A DNA stretch of 64,000 nt from Ardenticatenales bacterium (lineage in GTDB: Bacteria > Chloroflexota > Anaerolineae > Promineifilales > Promineifilaceae). The stretch is taken from assembly GCA_020634515.1 (NCBI GenBank), contig JACKBL010000007.1, positions 1 through 64,000 of the forward strand, given 5' to 3'. The translations under genes were made by a program, and so were the position numbers. Each line of letters begins with the position of its first letter. Position 1 is the stretch's first letter. The notes beneath the pieces are model-generated. The model saw nothing but the letters and a program-made list of their open reading frames with translations, had not been told where the DNA came from and made no database searches. Positions 28,601 to 36,191 of this stretch are shown piece by piece.

Positions 28601-28761
28601 TTTTCAGCGATTTCTTGCCGGCAGGAACGTATCTCTACAGCTACACGATGCAGGCGACGATTCCGGGGGTGTATCAGGTAATGCCGGCAACCGCCCGTGA
28701 AGAGTTCTTCCCCGAACTGTTTGGACGCAGCAACGGTCTGGTGTTTGAAGTAACGCCATAG
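22699..28761 (+). CDS. Alpha-2-macroglobulin family lipoprotein lacking the thioester glutamine
   Basis: A 2020-residue lipoprotein with lipobox LGAC (Cys23), a Thr/Pro-rich stem, about four bacterial Ig-like (Big_5-type) domains (SSPAPGEEALLDGAITIRFD and relatives), macroglobulin domains with YVYTDRPIYRPGDTVHFRG, the bait/A2M segment (WSASVTTNAAGEATVEIPLP, SKPVLIRPVTPRFF) and an alpha/alpha-toroid thioester domain (about 1490-1830). Where active family members have CxEQ, this protein reads C1528-A-H-G, so the intramolecular thioester cannot form. Bacterial A2Ms trap proteases at the cell surface; a thioester-less form would have to act by steric capture. The ATG at 22699 with GGAG upstream gives the lipoprotein signal. 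No PBP1C-like partner gene adjoins it. Confidence 0.92.
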   Translation: MRTKSLTIFFLIAFLLVATLGACRKEEEQTPTTIPTAIVPTEVSATQVPPENTAVPVATATAGISATDINWPPQVIYSSPAPGEEALLDGAITIRFDQPMDQNSVEAAFQVQSEDGQPVSGSFSWPRPDTVIFTPAAKLSRQSKYQVNISDTATGLQGQPLRQAVDLKLQTVGYLEVSQVLPADGSKAIDTDAAITIIFNRPVVPLVATGQQASLPQPLQIQPATPGKGTWVSSSIYRFVPDAPLAGDTAYQISIPSGLADITGGLLADNFTAQFTTVSPTVVSIDPSDNTANVIPTEPFTVTFNMPMDRASVEAAVRLTPSTAVTFNWSADGREVIIQPQDLLQLGVIYTLSVGPSARSATGEATIGATFSSSVTTVPLPRVVSVTPRNGATAERYQSGAAIQFSAPMNMDTLEDRVRIDPQPDRVNYYFNDYDFSLYLDFPLERNATYEVTVPGTAADPYGNTLGQDYTWRFNTPPFDPIASLNLPQWVSQVSTSYPSDVGVIYRNVSRIDAGLYDLGLPINLLVEPYSIYNYEPDVPALNTWSESVSAPLDQADVYNLSLANGGALPTGVYLVTVAAPETNTDQQYWQNQKVLLIVADTNLVVKQTFEAVYVWATDLDSGQPAGGLSLTLYDAYGVRRGAAATDENGLARFDYQTGESYLQQVTVVSNAPGQAGFAVANTNWNEGVTPWSFGLNVDWGPEQAPFAYVYTDRPIYRPGDTVHFRGIVRDPGYARYALPREQTLTLGIGFVYNYGEADYSREVTLAADGTFSGDYTIPETAELGVHHIFFQSPAINVERNFTVAEYRKPEFLVTVTPQKTQALRGETVDVVVKAEYLFGAPATDLALNWTVYDQAYSLPWEGPYYSFSADDSPFYFGGGPAFGGGGYYGASLLSGQGHTNDAGAFVLTLPASLLKDSSDGSRQVTIEATVTDISEFPITAHAGIIFHAADTYVGVAGADYIVGAGLEASVNLITVDWNSQPVPNTSVDVIFYQREWQSQRTQQYGQYTTNWVPVDTEMARDSATTDANGKATASFTPAQGGAYVVKATVTDAGGRTQTSITYLWATDPNYAGWRSDPKERSMDLVADKQAYQVGDSARVLVQSPFAGPVRAWLIVERGDVIEQSVVTLNSASDVLELPITDIYAPNVFVSVTAVSGSEGGNSYPDIRMGIMELKVSPERLTLNVQLTPRDTQFAPRDTAIFDIKVTDYKGDGVPANLSLALVDVAVLSLSPDNAPNIVDAFYARQPYRSQVGSGLFISGEGLAVEVPVEVLGFGGGGGDGLASADSVRLQKEDDEDVRQEFPDTAYWSASVTTNAAGEATVEIPLPDSLTTWRLSSKAVTDDSLVGQSSVEVKVSKPVLIRPVTPRFFTVGDELMLGAVVHNNTGAQIDMRVSLAAQGVLLADAAEKNVTIDANKSRLVQWSVNVQDVRFVDLTFRVEGGGYSDATKPAFGVQPGQLIPVYRFDAEDVVGTSGVLDASGRVVEGVLLPPNVDTLRGEVQVKLSPSLAAALLEALEAIDNNYNETLMCAHGLMDEMLPNVATARALSELNLQDEGLAAQLDALVSKDLPQIEQLQRADGGWGWCFAPRTDPYLTAYVLLGLTKAQDAGYGVTSAVLEKGIAYLTRQLRAATRLTSAGDVNRQAFFLYVLAENGEDVTVSLDEMFNSRRDLLDPYAQALLALAYELTSNGGDNQQALLSDLSNSVIISATGAHWEDGEPDWYNLNSDIRGTSMILDAFARIDPTNALAERAVRWLMTARQASVWESGQQNAWAILALTDWMAATGELEANYTYSLAVNTEVLDQGRFSADNITAVKAYEVPISDLSLTDVNYFFFQKNEDAGRLYYTAHLDSFIDANAVEAVSRGVTVQRTYYDAACQPTEEQPCAPLTQIAAGQQVRVELNVVVPHDLVYAIVEDHFPAGAEAIDPGLQTSAASANATVTRTDEAYRPGYWGWWTFNRIEYRDERVLFFSDFLPAGTYLYSYTMQATIPGVYQVMPATAREEFFPELFGRSNGLVFEVTP

Positions 28762-28783
28762 TCCACGCTCGCGCAACGTAAAA

Positions 28784-28821
28784 AGGGGCATGACGTGGCC
28801 CGCTGGCTGCGTCATGCCCCT
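28784..28821 (+). terminator. Strong hairpin after the macroglobulin gene
   Basis: Perfect 12-base arms AGGGGCATGACG / CGTCATGCCCCT lie 22 bases after the stop. There is no good T-run, so efficiency is uncertain. Confidence 0.55.
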
Positions 28822-28847
28822 GCCGCTTTCCGGCAGTGACGCGCAAT

Positions 28848-28882
28848 TACCTTCCAGGAAGCTCTAAGCTTCCTGGAAGGTA
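28848..28882. repeat. Perfect TTCC-GGAA hairpin of the REP-like family
   Basis: Sixteen-base arms TACCTTCCAGGAAGCT / AGCTTCCTGGAAGGTA flank a three-base loop; each arm itself carries the TTCCNGGAA palindrome. It is the most compact member of the family found at 10151, 12267, 42114 and 57139. The rest of the gap up to 29042 shows nothing further. Confidence 0.7.
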
Positions 28883-29042
28883 GCTGATGACAAATGCCAC
28901 CTGACAGATAGGGCAAAACGGTTTATAGTTGAGGGACACGGCATCGTTCCTGGATGCGTGTGCGTTTTGTTGTTTCCCCCTCACCGGCCCTTTCCCGCAT
29001 GAACCTTCCCACAAGATCCCACAGCCTGCGCAAGGAGACCTC

Positions 29043-29501
29043 ATGGATTTGGTAGAATTATTGGAGACGAGACGCGCTGAAATTTTGATGGATGCCGGCA
29101 TTTCCCAATCCCGCTCCCATCTCGTTCAATATGACCCCGCCGAACGGCAAGAAAGACAGCAACGTCTGCGCACCCTCTACAACCTGGTGCTACGCGGCGT
29201 CCGCGTCCGCGACCTGGAGGCGCTCCGCGATTACATGGAGACCATTGCCCAGGAGCAGTACGCCGCCGGCTCTGATCTATACGAAGCGCAAATGGCCTTG
29301 AATGTCCTGGAAGAAGCAATCTGGCATCATATCGTTGTGAGAATGCCGGCATGTGCCTACAGCGAGTCCATTGGCCTGATAACAACCGTCCTCAGCGCCG
29401 CCAAAGACACCCTGGCGCAAGCCTATATAGCCCGCGCCTGTAAAACCGACACACTCCCCCCGAACAGACTCGAACTTTTGGAAACCGCCGACCACGTCTG
29501 A
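29043..29501 (+). CDS. Small all-helical protein, possibly RsbRD-N-like
   Basis: A 152-residue, entirely helical protein: LVELLETRRAEILMDAG, a Tyr-Asn-Leu-rich second helix, then LEALRDYMETIAQEQYAAG and a long C-terminal helical stretch. The pattern of a helical bundle with an AxGxDLYEAQMAL turn resembles the N-terminal domain of RsbRD/histidine-kinase sensors, but no transmitter or STAS domain follows. The ATG at 29043 has AAGGAGA upstream. It could be a stand-alone sensory domain of a stress regulator. The assignment is weak; the gene itself is well supported by its start site and codon use. Confidence 0.5.
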   Translation: MDLVELLETRRAEILMDAGISQSRSHLVQYDPAERQERQQRLRTLYNLVLRGVRVRDLEALRDYMETIAQEQYAAGSDLYEAQMALNVLEEAIWHHIVVRMPACAYSESIGLITTVLSAAKDTLAQAYIARACKTDTLPPNRLELLETADHV

Positions 29502-29608
29502 TACCCGCTTCGCGTTTTATCTTTAACGGCCACGCCTCGCGCGGCACGAATTCCGCGCCGGTTACGAGAGGGCCGCGCTGCTCACCATCTTCCGCGCCTG
29601 AATCCCCC

Positions 29609-30871
29609 ATGCCCGATACCTCTGTCTCCTCGCCATCCCCGCTGCCTGACCGGGTTCCCCCCTGGCGGCGGCTGCCCCGCAATGTCTGGGCCGTCACCCT
29701 GACCAGTTTCTTCACGGACATCTCCAGCGAGATGATCCTCAACGTGCTGCCCCTGTTCCTGGCGAACGTGCTGGGCGTCCGCACCAGCGTCATCGGCCTG
29801 ATTGAAGGCATCGCGGAAACCGTTGCCAGCCTGCTCAAACTATTCTCGGGCTGGCTCTCGGATCGCCTGGGCACGCGCAAATGGCTGGCCGTTTCCGGCT
29901 ACGGCATCTCCACGCTCGCCAAGCCGTTTCTCTATCTGGCCGCCACGTGGCCGGGCGTGCTGGCGGTGCGCTTCGCCGACCGCCTGGGCAAAGGCGTGCG
30001 CACCGCGCCGCGTGATGCGCTGGTGGCGGATAGCATTGCGCCGGCGCATCGCGGCCTGGCGTTTGGGCTGCACCGGGCGGGCGATACGGCGGGGGCGTTG
30101 GTGGGGGTGCTGCTGGCGCTGTTGGTTGTATGGACCACGCAATCGGGGGCGCTGGCTTTGAGTCGAACGACGTTTCAACGGCTGGTGGTGTGGAGCTTGC
30201 TGCCGGCATTTCTCGCCGTCATCATCCTCGCCACCTACAGTCAAGAAGTGCCCATTGCCGGTCGGCGACAACCCCCACGCTTCACCTGGCGCGGCCTCGA
30301 CGCCCGTTTCCGCCGCTTCATGCTCGTCATCATCCTCTTCACCCTGGGCAACTCCGCCGACGCCTTCCTCATTTTGCGCGCCCAGGAGCGCGGCCTCAAC
30401 GTCCTCGGTGTGCTGGGAATGCTGGCGACTTTCAATCTGGTGTACGCGCTTGTCTCCGGCCCTGCCGGCATTCTTTCCGACCGCGTGGGTAGGCGGCGAC
30501 TGCTCGTGGGCGGCTGGCTCGTCTACGCGCTGCTCTACCTGGGCTTCGCCCTGGCGCGCACCGCCGCCGCCGTCTGGCTGCTATATGGGCTTTATGGCAT
30601 CTATTACGGGACGGTAGAGGGTACGGCAAAGGCCTACGTGGCCGACCTGGTGCCATCGGCTCAGCGTGGCCTGGCCTACGGGGCCTACAACGCGGCTGTG
30701 GGGATTGCGGCATTTCCGGCCAGTTTTATTGCCGGCATCCTCTGGCAAGGCATCGGCTCCTGGTCCGGCTTCGGTCCCCAGGCCCCCTTCCTTTTTGGCG
30801 CCTTCCTCGCCTTTTGCGCCATTCTCCTCTTCCTGGCGCAGCGCCCCGCCTTAACCCCACAGTCGCCCTAA
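29609..30871 (+). CDS. Major facilitator superfamily transporter
   Basis: A 420-residue protein with twelve predicted membrane helices and the MFS loop motif GWLSDRLGTRKW between helices 2 and 3, then RFADRLGKGVRTAPRDALVAD and, in the second half, GILSDRVGRRRLL. This variant with GKGVRTAPRDAL is common in efflux-type MFS permeases of environmental bacteria. Substrate cannot be deduced. The gene converges on the HAD phosphatase gene with a 21-base overlap of coding ends (30851-30871). A TGCCGGCA octamer at about 30204 marks a sharp switch from G-ending to C-ending codons. Confidence 0.88.
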   Translation: MPDTSVSSPSPLPDRVPPWRRLPRNVWAVTLTSFFTDISSEMILNVLPLFLANVLGVRTSVIGLIEGIAETVASLLKLFSGWLSDRLGTRKWLAVSGYGISTLAKPFLYLAATWPGVLAVRFADRLGKGVRTAPRDALVADSIAPAHRGLAFGLHRAGDTAGALVGVLLALLVVWTTQSGALALSRTTFQRLVVWSLLPAFLAVIILATYSQEVPIAGRRQPPRFTWRGLDARFRRFMLVIILFTLGNSADAFLILRAQERGLNVLGVLGMLATFNLVYALVSGPAGILSDRVGRRRLLVGGWLVYALLYLGFALARTAAAVWLLYGLYGIYYGTVEGTAKAYVADLVPSAQRGLAYGAYNAAVGIAAFPASFIAGILWQGIGSWSGFGPQAPFLFGAFLAFCAILLFLAQRPALTPQSP

Positions 30872-31510
30872 TTCCCCCGTACTCGGCAAGATGGCGTGCG
30901 CCCCCGCGCGTCGCAGTTCCCGCTGCTCCCCAAACCCACACAACACCCCCACACTCCACGCCCCCGCGCGCCGCGCCGCGCGCACGTCCACTGTCGTATC
31001 CCCCACCATCAGGCACTGCGCCGGGGACAACCCCAACCCCGCCGCCGCAGACCGCACCGGCTGCGGATGCGGTTTCAGGCGGCGCGTGTCCTCCGCGCTG
31101 CACGAGATCGCCACTCGCGCCGAGATAGCCGGATATTGCGCCAGAAAATCGTCCACGTCGCGGCGGCTGCGCGTCGTCACCAACCCCAGGCGATAGCGAC
31201 CATCAAGCGCGCCCAGCATCTGGGAAACGCCCGGAATCAGGTGGAAATGCGCCGCTTGCGTTTGCCATCGTTCCTTCAGGCGGAAGATAGGCTGATCCAG
31301 GTGCAGCAGATCAAGCAGGGTGATGGCCGCGTTACCGGGCGTCTCCACCTTCATGATGATGGTGCGGGCCAGGCGGGTGGCGCGCGCCGGCGAGAGAAAA
31401 GAGAACCGTTGCGCCAGTTGGCGCACGGCGACATCGTCGCTGTCAATGAGCGTGCCGTCCAGGTCGAACAGAATGGCCTGGATTTTCGCGGTAGGGATGG
31501 GATGCGTCAT
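30851..31510 (-). CDS. HAD-superfamily phosphatase (phosphoglycolate phosphatase-like)
   Basis: A 219-residue HAD hydrolase with motif I LFDLDGTLIDSD, motif II LVTTRSRRD, motif III with the conserved Lys (RLKPHPQPV) and motif IV MVGDTTVDVRAARRAG. The helical cap lies between motifs I and II (about 20-85), as in Gph/PpaX-type enzymes. The ATG at 31510 is preferred because the longer frame to 31588 would be encoded largely by a repeat hairpin. Likely substrate is a small phosphorylated metabolite; the exact one is not predictable. Confidence 0.85.
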   Translation of the reverse strand: MTHPIPTAKIQAILFDLDGTLIDSDDVAVRQLAQRFSFLSPARATRLARTIIMKVETPGNAAITLLDLLHLDQPIFRLKERWQTQAAHFHLIPGVSQMLGALDGRYRLGLVTTRSRRDVDDFLAQYPAISARVAISCSAEDTRRLKPHPQPVRSAAAGLGLSPAQCLMVGDTTVDVRAARRAGAWSVGVLCGFGEQRELRRAGAHAILPSTGELGRLWG

Positions 31511-31520
31511 AGAAGAAAAG

Positions 31521-31553
31521 AAAAACCCGGTTTCTGGAAGAAACCGGGTTTTT
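31521..31553. terminator. Bidirectional hairpin (AAACCGGGTTTTT family)
   Basis: Fifteen-base arms AAAAACCCGGTTTCT / AGAAACCGGGTTTTT around a three-base loop. It lies just upstream of the HAD gene start and just after... on the minus strand before the kinase gene stop at 31560, so it sits between two minus-strand genes and overlaps any leader of the HAD gene. Confidence 0.6.
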
Positions 31554-31559
31554 GTCCAG

Positions 31560-32225
31560 TCAAAAGGGCCAGGAGGATAAAATGACAATGGCCAGGGCGG
31601 TGATGGTGAGGTTGTCCAGCCCCCAGATGGAGACGGCTTCGATCAGGGTCGTTCCCAGGGAGACGATGAGGGCGGGTATGAGAGCTTGTGTGGGCGATAG
31701 TGCCGGCATTCCCGGCAGCAACCACAGCGCCAGCCACGTAAACGCCAGGCAAGCCACGAAAAAACCCAACGACCCCTCCAGCGTGCGCCGATGCCCCCAC
31801 ACCGCATACGGATGTCGGCCATACGCCTGCCCAATGACCGGCGCCAACCCGTCGCCCCAGGCCAGCGGCATCAACGCGGCCACCATCAGCGGCGGGCGCT
31901 GCCAAAAAATGAGGACCACGACCGCCGCCGCCAGGGGGAAGTAGACCGTGCCCAGGTTGGCCTCATCGGCGCTGGCCATAGAGGCAAAAAAGCCGTAACG
32001 CCAGTCGAGGTAGTTGAGGAGCATGAAGCCGGCGCAGGCGACCACAAAAGGCCACGGTGAGTCGAAAAGCCAGGGCAGCGCCCAACTCAACATGCCCACG
32101 CCAATGTGGATGACCTTGCGCGTAAAACCGCTGCCGTAGCTGCGCCAGCGCCGTAGCCCTTCGGCCAGGCCAATGATGCCAAAGATGTAAGCGAGACAGA
32201 CGATGAAGCCGACGGTGTTGTTCAT
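31560..32225 (-). CDS. Polyprenol/phytol-kinase-like (CTP-dependent) membrane kinase
   Basis: A 221-residue membrane protein with six to seven helices and the motifs of the phytol/farnesol/dolichol kinase family: RKVIHIGVGM near residue 36, NLGTVYFPLAA, AWGDGLAPVIGQAYGRH and RTLEGSLGFF. In this family the enzyme phosphorylates an isoprenoid alcohol using CTP. This fits with the mevalonate kinase and the UbiA-type prenyltransferase elsewhere in the window, but the actual alcohol (phytol, farnesol, polyprenol) is inference. It follows the PfkB kinase gene by 29 bases on the same strand. Confidence 0.8.
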   Translation of the reverse strand: MNNTVGFIVCLAYIFGIIGLAEGLRRWRSYGSGFTRKVIHIGVGMLSWALPWLFDSPWPFVVACAGFMLLNYLDWRYGFFASMASADEANLGTVYFPLAAAVVVLIFWQRPPLMVAALMPLAWGDGLAPVIGQAYGRHPYAVWGHRRTLEGSLGFFVACLAFTWLALWLLPGMPALSPTQALIPALIVSLGTTLIEAVSIWGLDNLTITALAIVILSSWPF

Positions 32226-32254
32226 AGGGGCGGATGGAAACGTTCTGTGAGGCG

Positions 32255-33184
32255 CTAGACGATGAGATGCTCGTAGAGCATGTCCAGGCTGAGGTTAGGG
32301 ACAACGGTTTCGCTCGTTTGCAATGTGAGGCTGGCGGCGGCGGCCCCGAGGCGGATGGCTTCGATTGCCGGCAATTCATTCACCATACCAAACATAATCG
32401 CGGCGGTGACGGCATCGCCCGTGCCCGTGCTGTCCACCATGCGCGTGTAGCTGGCGGGGATATGTCCCGTTTCCTGCGAAGTGGCATACACCAGCCCAAA
32501 ATCAGACAGCGTCACCACCGCGTTGTGCACGCCCGCGCGCACGAACTGCCGTGCTAATTCAACGCTGGCGTCCGGATCATAGCCGGCGAAATCCTCGTTC
32601 AGCAGCGTGGCCGCTTCTGCTTCGTTGGGAACCAGCAGGTGTAGATGGGGGAGATAGGGTTTCAGTTTGTACGCCAGACGGGTTGACGTCGGATCGGCGC
32701 ACAACGGCACGTCGTATTGCCGCGCCAGGTTAAAGACCATTTTCCACGCATCAACGCTCAAACTGCAATCCGCCATGACCATGCACGCATCCCGAAACAG
32801 GCGGCGGCGGTCATAGAGGTAACGGCTGGTGATTTGCTCCATCACGGACACGTCATCCAGGGCCACGGACAGCCCGCCGTCGTCGTCCAGAATGGCGATA
32901 TAGGCCCCTGTGTGATGTTCTGGCTGTACCAGGACGTGCTCTACGTTGACGTTGGCGGCGGCGGTTTGCCCCAGCAGCCGCTGCCCGGTGGGATCGTCCC
33001 CGATGGCGGAAATCAAGAGTACGTCCGCCCCCAGACGACCCAAATTCTCGGCCACGTTGCGGGCCGTGCCGCCGCGTGTGTGCTTGATATGTGCCGGGTT
33101 GGACGTGCCTGGTTCCAGGCCAGCCAACGGCTTGCCTTTGGTATCCAATAGGGTTGCCCCGATAACGAGAATGTGTTCGGCCAT
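32255..33184 (-). CDS. PfkB-family carbohydrate/nucleoside kinase, pseudouridine-kinase-like
   Basis: A 309-residue PfkB kinase with the N-terminal GGTARNVAENLGRLG motif, which in this form resembles pseudouridine kinases (PsuK) more than fructokinases, LLVPNEAEA in the middle, and the C-terminal signature DSTGTGDAVTAA carrying the catalytic Asp. It would phosphorylate a sugar or nucleoside with ATP. No pseudouridine-5'-phosphate glycosidase gene (psuG) adjoins it, so the substrate is uncertain. Transcribed ahead of the polyprenol-type kinase gene. Confidence 0.82.
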   Translation of the reverse strand: MAEHILVIGATLLDTKGKPLAGLEPGTSNPAHIKHTRGGTARNVAENLGRLGADVLLISAIGDDPTGQRLLGQTAAANVNVEHVLVQPEHHTGAYIAILDDDGGLSVALDDVSVMEQITSRYLYDRRRLFRDACMVMADCSLSVDAWKMVFNLARQYDVPLCADPTSTRLAYKLKPYLPHLHLLVPNEAEAATLLNEDFAGYDPDASVELARQFVRAGVHNAVVTLSDFGLVYATSQETGHIPASYTRMVDSTGTGDAVTAAIMFGMVNELPAIEAIRLGAAAASLTLQTSETVVPNLSLDMLYEHLIV

Positions 33185-33228
33185 GCGTCTGCCTCCTGGG
33201 AATCAGGGGAGCCAACGGTTCCCCGCCT

Positions 33229-34536
33229 CTATTGTCCCTCGTCTTGCCGGGATTGCAATTGCCAGCGCAGTTCGCGCAGTTGGCGCATCACGTCCGGCAT
33301 TGATTCCTCCGGCCCAATGTCTCCGGCCAGAGATTGGCGGGCCATGCTTTCCAGCGCGTCAATCAGGCGCAGCGCCGTGATGTATTGCCGGTAATCGTAG
33401 TCGGCCTCATTTTGTGCCTGACGGATTCCATTGGCAATGGCCTTGAGCATGTCTACTCTGGCGTTGGCGCGGGCTAACTCAATTTCGCGCAATGAGTCTA
33501 TCTGACCTTCGGCCAGGTCGGTGAGCCGATGATTTTCTAAAGGGGCGCGCCAGTTGTCAATACGCTGCGTGGTGATGGCTTCAGGTGGTTCCAACGATCC
33601 CAGGCGCACGCTGAGAATTTCGATGCCATATCCCCGCAGGCGTTGGCCGGCGCCCTGTCTTATTTCCCGCACGAGATCGGCGTGTGGATCGGCGCTTGGT
33701 GGATCCGAGGCGATGAGGTCGTCTAAATTCCGGTTGGCGACGGCCTTCTGCAATTGGTTGACCGCCTGGGTTAAAGGCAAGCCGTGCCAATCGCTGATGC
33801 TTTTGGGCAGGACGGCCTGGGCGTAGGCAGCATCACGGACAGCTTCTTCGCTGAAGGGATATGGTTGGTTGGTGGTAGGCAAGTTGCCGCCGCTGTTGAG
33901 GCAATAGGTGATGCTCAGGCTGGTCGTCATAGGAATGCCGTCCTGAGTGATTAACGGCACATGGGCATTTTCTTGTTCGTGTGCTTGCAGATCGAGAATG
34001 GCATAGATACGCTCAAACGGGACCAGATTGTGTATGCCGGGTCCGAGAACGCGCCGAAAATGTCCGTTGTATTCGGTGACAACAACGTCGCTGCTGCTGA
34101 CGAAGACGCGCGCGGGGCCGCCAATGCGTAAATCGCTGTATTGCTGGCGGTCTTGTAGCAAGGTGTCTGCTCTGAGGATGATGAGCGGTCCACTGCCGGT
34201 TAGGAGGCGATTCAATAAATTGCCGGCATTTTCTCTGTCTGGCAGGTCATAAAGGTTTTGCAGGAGAATAACCGTGCTGTAGCGAATGATCTGCCAGCCG
34301 ATGATGACGGGGATGAGGTGACGCAAAACTCGCAGTGAAATGAATTGGGCGGAGAAGGTAACGAAGTTTGTTAAGGTATCCAGTGAAGGGAATCTTTGGA
34401 TGGCTGTGAGCCACCACCCAGGTGGAGTATTGATGAGGTATACTCGTTCTATGTAGCGGGCGAGTATGAGCCAGTAGAAGAGAAGCAGGAGGTATAATAC
34501 GGGCTTGACCCATGGCTTGGGCTTGAATGCCGGCAT
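33229..34536 (-). CDS. SPFH/band-7-like membrane protein, copy 2
   Basis: A 435-residue protein with two N-terminal membrane segments (about 10-28 and 65-85), then an SPFH-like domain (RVFVSSSDVVVTEYNGHFRRVLGPGIHNLVPFE, about 160-300) and a helical tail with GYGIEILSVRLGSLEPPEAI, the usual conserved stretch of band-7 proteins. Its start codon (34536) lies one base after the stop of the preceding SPFH-like gene, so the two form a coupled pair and probably a hetero-oligomer. Band-7 proteins scaffold membrane microdomains. In-frame upstream ATGs at 34551 and 34572 would overlap that gene. Confidence 0.72.
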   Translation of the reverse strand: MPAFKPKPWVKPVLYLLLLFYWLILARYIERVYLINTPPGWWLTAIQRFPSLDTLTNFVTFSAQFISLRVLRHLIPVIIGWQIIRYSTVILLQNLYDLPDRENAGNLLNRLLTGSGPLIILRADTLLQDRQQYSDLRIGGPARVFVSSSDVVVTEYNGHFRRVLGPGIHNLVPFERIYAILDLQAHEQENAHVPLITQDGIPMTTSLSITYCLNSGGNLPTTNQPYPFSEEAVRDAAYAQAVLPKSISDWHGLPLTQAVNQLQKAVANRNLDDLIASDPPSADPHADLVREIRQGAGQRLRGYGIEILSVRLGSLEPPEAITTQRIDNWRAPLENHRLTDLAEGQIDSLREIELARANARVDMLKAIANGIRQAQNEADYDYRQYITALRLIDALESMARQSLAGDIGPEESMPDVMRQLRELRWQLQSRQDEGQ

Positions 34537-34537
34537 T

Positions 34538-35791
34538 CTATTCCCCCCCATCTCCCGTGATCGTCCCGTCAATCGTTGTTCGCAGGCGGGAGAGCGCCAG
34601 CAGGACGTCAGCCGTTACCCGGGATTCACGCACATCCTGGGCAATCGCCTGTTCCATTGCCTGGAGAACGTGCATGATAAAGACCTGCGGCGGATCGACA
34701 CCCGTTTCTTTGATCGTGTTGAGGCTCTTGGCAACATTGATAATAACCTCACGTTGCACTTCCGCCTGCGCGGCAACCGTTTTCTCTACCATATTCTTGG
34801 TGACGGTGGCTCTTTCCCCATTAACCTGTTTCTGCCAGTTGGCCTGGCAATTCTGGATACGTTGTTCGACGACGTTTGCCGGCAGATCGAGTAAGCCAAC
34901 ACTCACACCGATGATGTCGATCCCTTTGGGGGCGAATTGGTCGCGTAGTTGCTCTTTGAGCTGTCGTTCAATGACAGGCAGAAGATTGTCGGCGGCTGTG
35001 TGGCTGCCGTAAATCTGGTCCAGGTTGTAGCAGGAAAGCTGGGCGATGAGGCCGGCAACGGCCTGGGGGCAGACGCGCTCCGACCAGGGCAGAAAGTTGC
35101 TGCGCTGATCGACGCTGCCGGCATAACTGACCCGAAAAACAGCGTCACGATCATACGGAAATGGCAGACGCTCGTCTGTGGGCGGGACCGAAGGGCGGCG
35201 TACCTGGAAAATGACCGTCACGGATGTGTTGATGGGGATGCCATCACGGGACCGTGCCTTCACCTCCTGGCGACGGATATGGCGGCGCAGGTCAATCACG
35301 TGGCGGATGGTTTCACCGGATTCCAGACGCACGTAGCCAGGCCCGGCGGCGCGGGAGAAGCTATTGCCGCGGGCCAGGGCGAGGGCGATGTGGCTTTCTA
35401 AAATGCCGGCACGTACCGAACGAAAACTGGCCGGCAGCTCCTCCAACGGGTTCGGCGGCGCATCCTTGCTGTTTGTCGCCACCGGCTGCGCTTGCCCCAA
35501 CAGCCGCCGCAAACTAATCGCATAGAACGAACCCAGCAAGATGAGACCCTCCTCCCATTTTGCCGGCAACAAAAACTGCGCGAAATACCCCACCCCCAAC
35601 AAAAACGTCACCCCAAGCGCCATCATCCAGATAACGCTGCCCAACCCCCGCAGCGGATATTTCAGCGCGTCTTGCAAAACATAGCCAACCACCCCCACCA
35701 ACACAAAAGCCCCCCCTAACAACCTCAAAACCTGCGTAGGGTTGGTGGTTGATGCGGTGGCTTTCTTTCGCGGCTTACGCTTTGCCTTCAA
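34538..35791 (-). CDS. SPFH/band-7-like membrane protein, copy 1
   Basis: A 417-residue protein with a basic start (MKAKRKPRKK), three membrane segments (about 22-95), and an SPFH-like domain with GPGYVRLESGETIRHVIDLR, INTSVTVIFQV, then a C-terminal coiled region (GIDIIGVSVGLLDLP, QAEVQREVIINVAKSLN). It resembles the following gene in domain order but is clearly diverged. A long repeat-poor gap and tRNA-Val lie upstream on the other strand. Likely roles are membrane organisation or stress protection; no protease partner (NfeD/FtsH) adjoins the pair. Confidence 0.72.
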   Translation of the reverse strand: MKAKRKPRKKATASTTNPTQVLRLLGGAFVLVGVVGYVLQDALKYPLRGLGSVIWMMALGVTFLLGVGYFAQFLLPAKWEEGLILLGSFYAISLRRLLGQAQPVATNSKDAPPNPLEELPASFRSVRAGILESHIALALARGNSFSRAAGPGYVRLESGETIRHVIDLRRHIRRQEVKARSRDGIPINTSVTVIFQVRRPSVPPTDERLPFPYDRDAVFRVSYAGSVDQRSNFLPWSERVCPQAVAGLIAQLSCYNLDQIYGSHTAADNLLPVIERQLKEQLRDQFAPKGIDIIGVSVGLLDLPANVVEQRIQNCQANWQKQVNGERATVTKNMVEKTVAAQAEVQREVIINVAKSLNTIKETGVDPPQVFIMHVLQAMEQAIAQDVRESRVTADVLLALSRLRTTIDGTITGDGGE

Positions 35792-35913
35792 GGCTGTACC
35801 CCTCAGAAACCATTGATCGTTTCAGCGACAAAGACCAGGATGCCGGCCAACAAAATAACAAGCTTGCGCCAGTCCCCGCCGTGGTAATGCCATCAGGCCG
35901 CCACGGGGAAAAG

Positions 35914-35941
35914 TTGACTTTTGCGCAATGGTCGCTATAAT
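35914..35941 (+). promoter_or_regulatory. Promoter of tRNA-Val
   Basis: TTGACT at 35914-35919 and a perfect TATAAT at 35936-35941 with a 16-base spacer, 14 bases before the tRNA. Confidence 0.8.
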
Positions 35942-35955
35942 GCACGCTACTACGA

Positions 35956-36029
<74 letters not shown>

Positions 36030-36034
36030 CTTTG

Positions 36035-36059
36035 AAACAGCCACCAGTGGCTGTTTTTT
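36035..36059 (+). terminator. Terminator of tRNA-Val
   Basis: AAACAGCCAC / GTGGCTGTTT with a two-base loop, running directly into a TTTTTT tract, six bases after the tRNA. Confidence 0.9.
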
Positions 36060-36071
36060 GTTGCTCGTTTC

Positions 36072-36191
36072 AGATTGGATCATTCTCCAAGAATGACTCT
36101 ACTGAAAAAAGGCCAAAAACCGGGTTTTTACACATGAACCACTCTGGTAATTCCGCCGGACAATCGAAAAACCCGGTTTTTTCAGTGAACT
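36072..36191 (-). repeat. About 120-bp dispersed repeat, inverted copy of 14981-15112
   Basis: Nearly identical, in reverse orientation, to the element at 14981-15112. It includes the AAACCGGGTTTTT inverted arms and a partly decayed ATTCTC/GAGAAT-type end hairpin. It abuts the stop codon of the lipoamide dehydrogenase gene (36190-36192), so its outer edge coincides with a gene end. Confidence 0.75.
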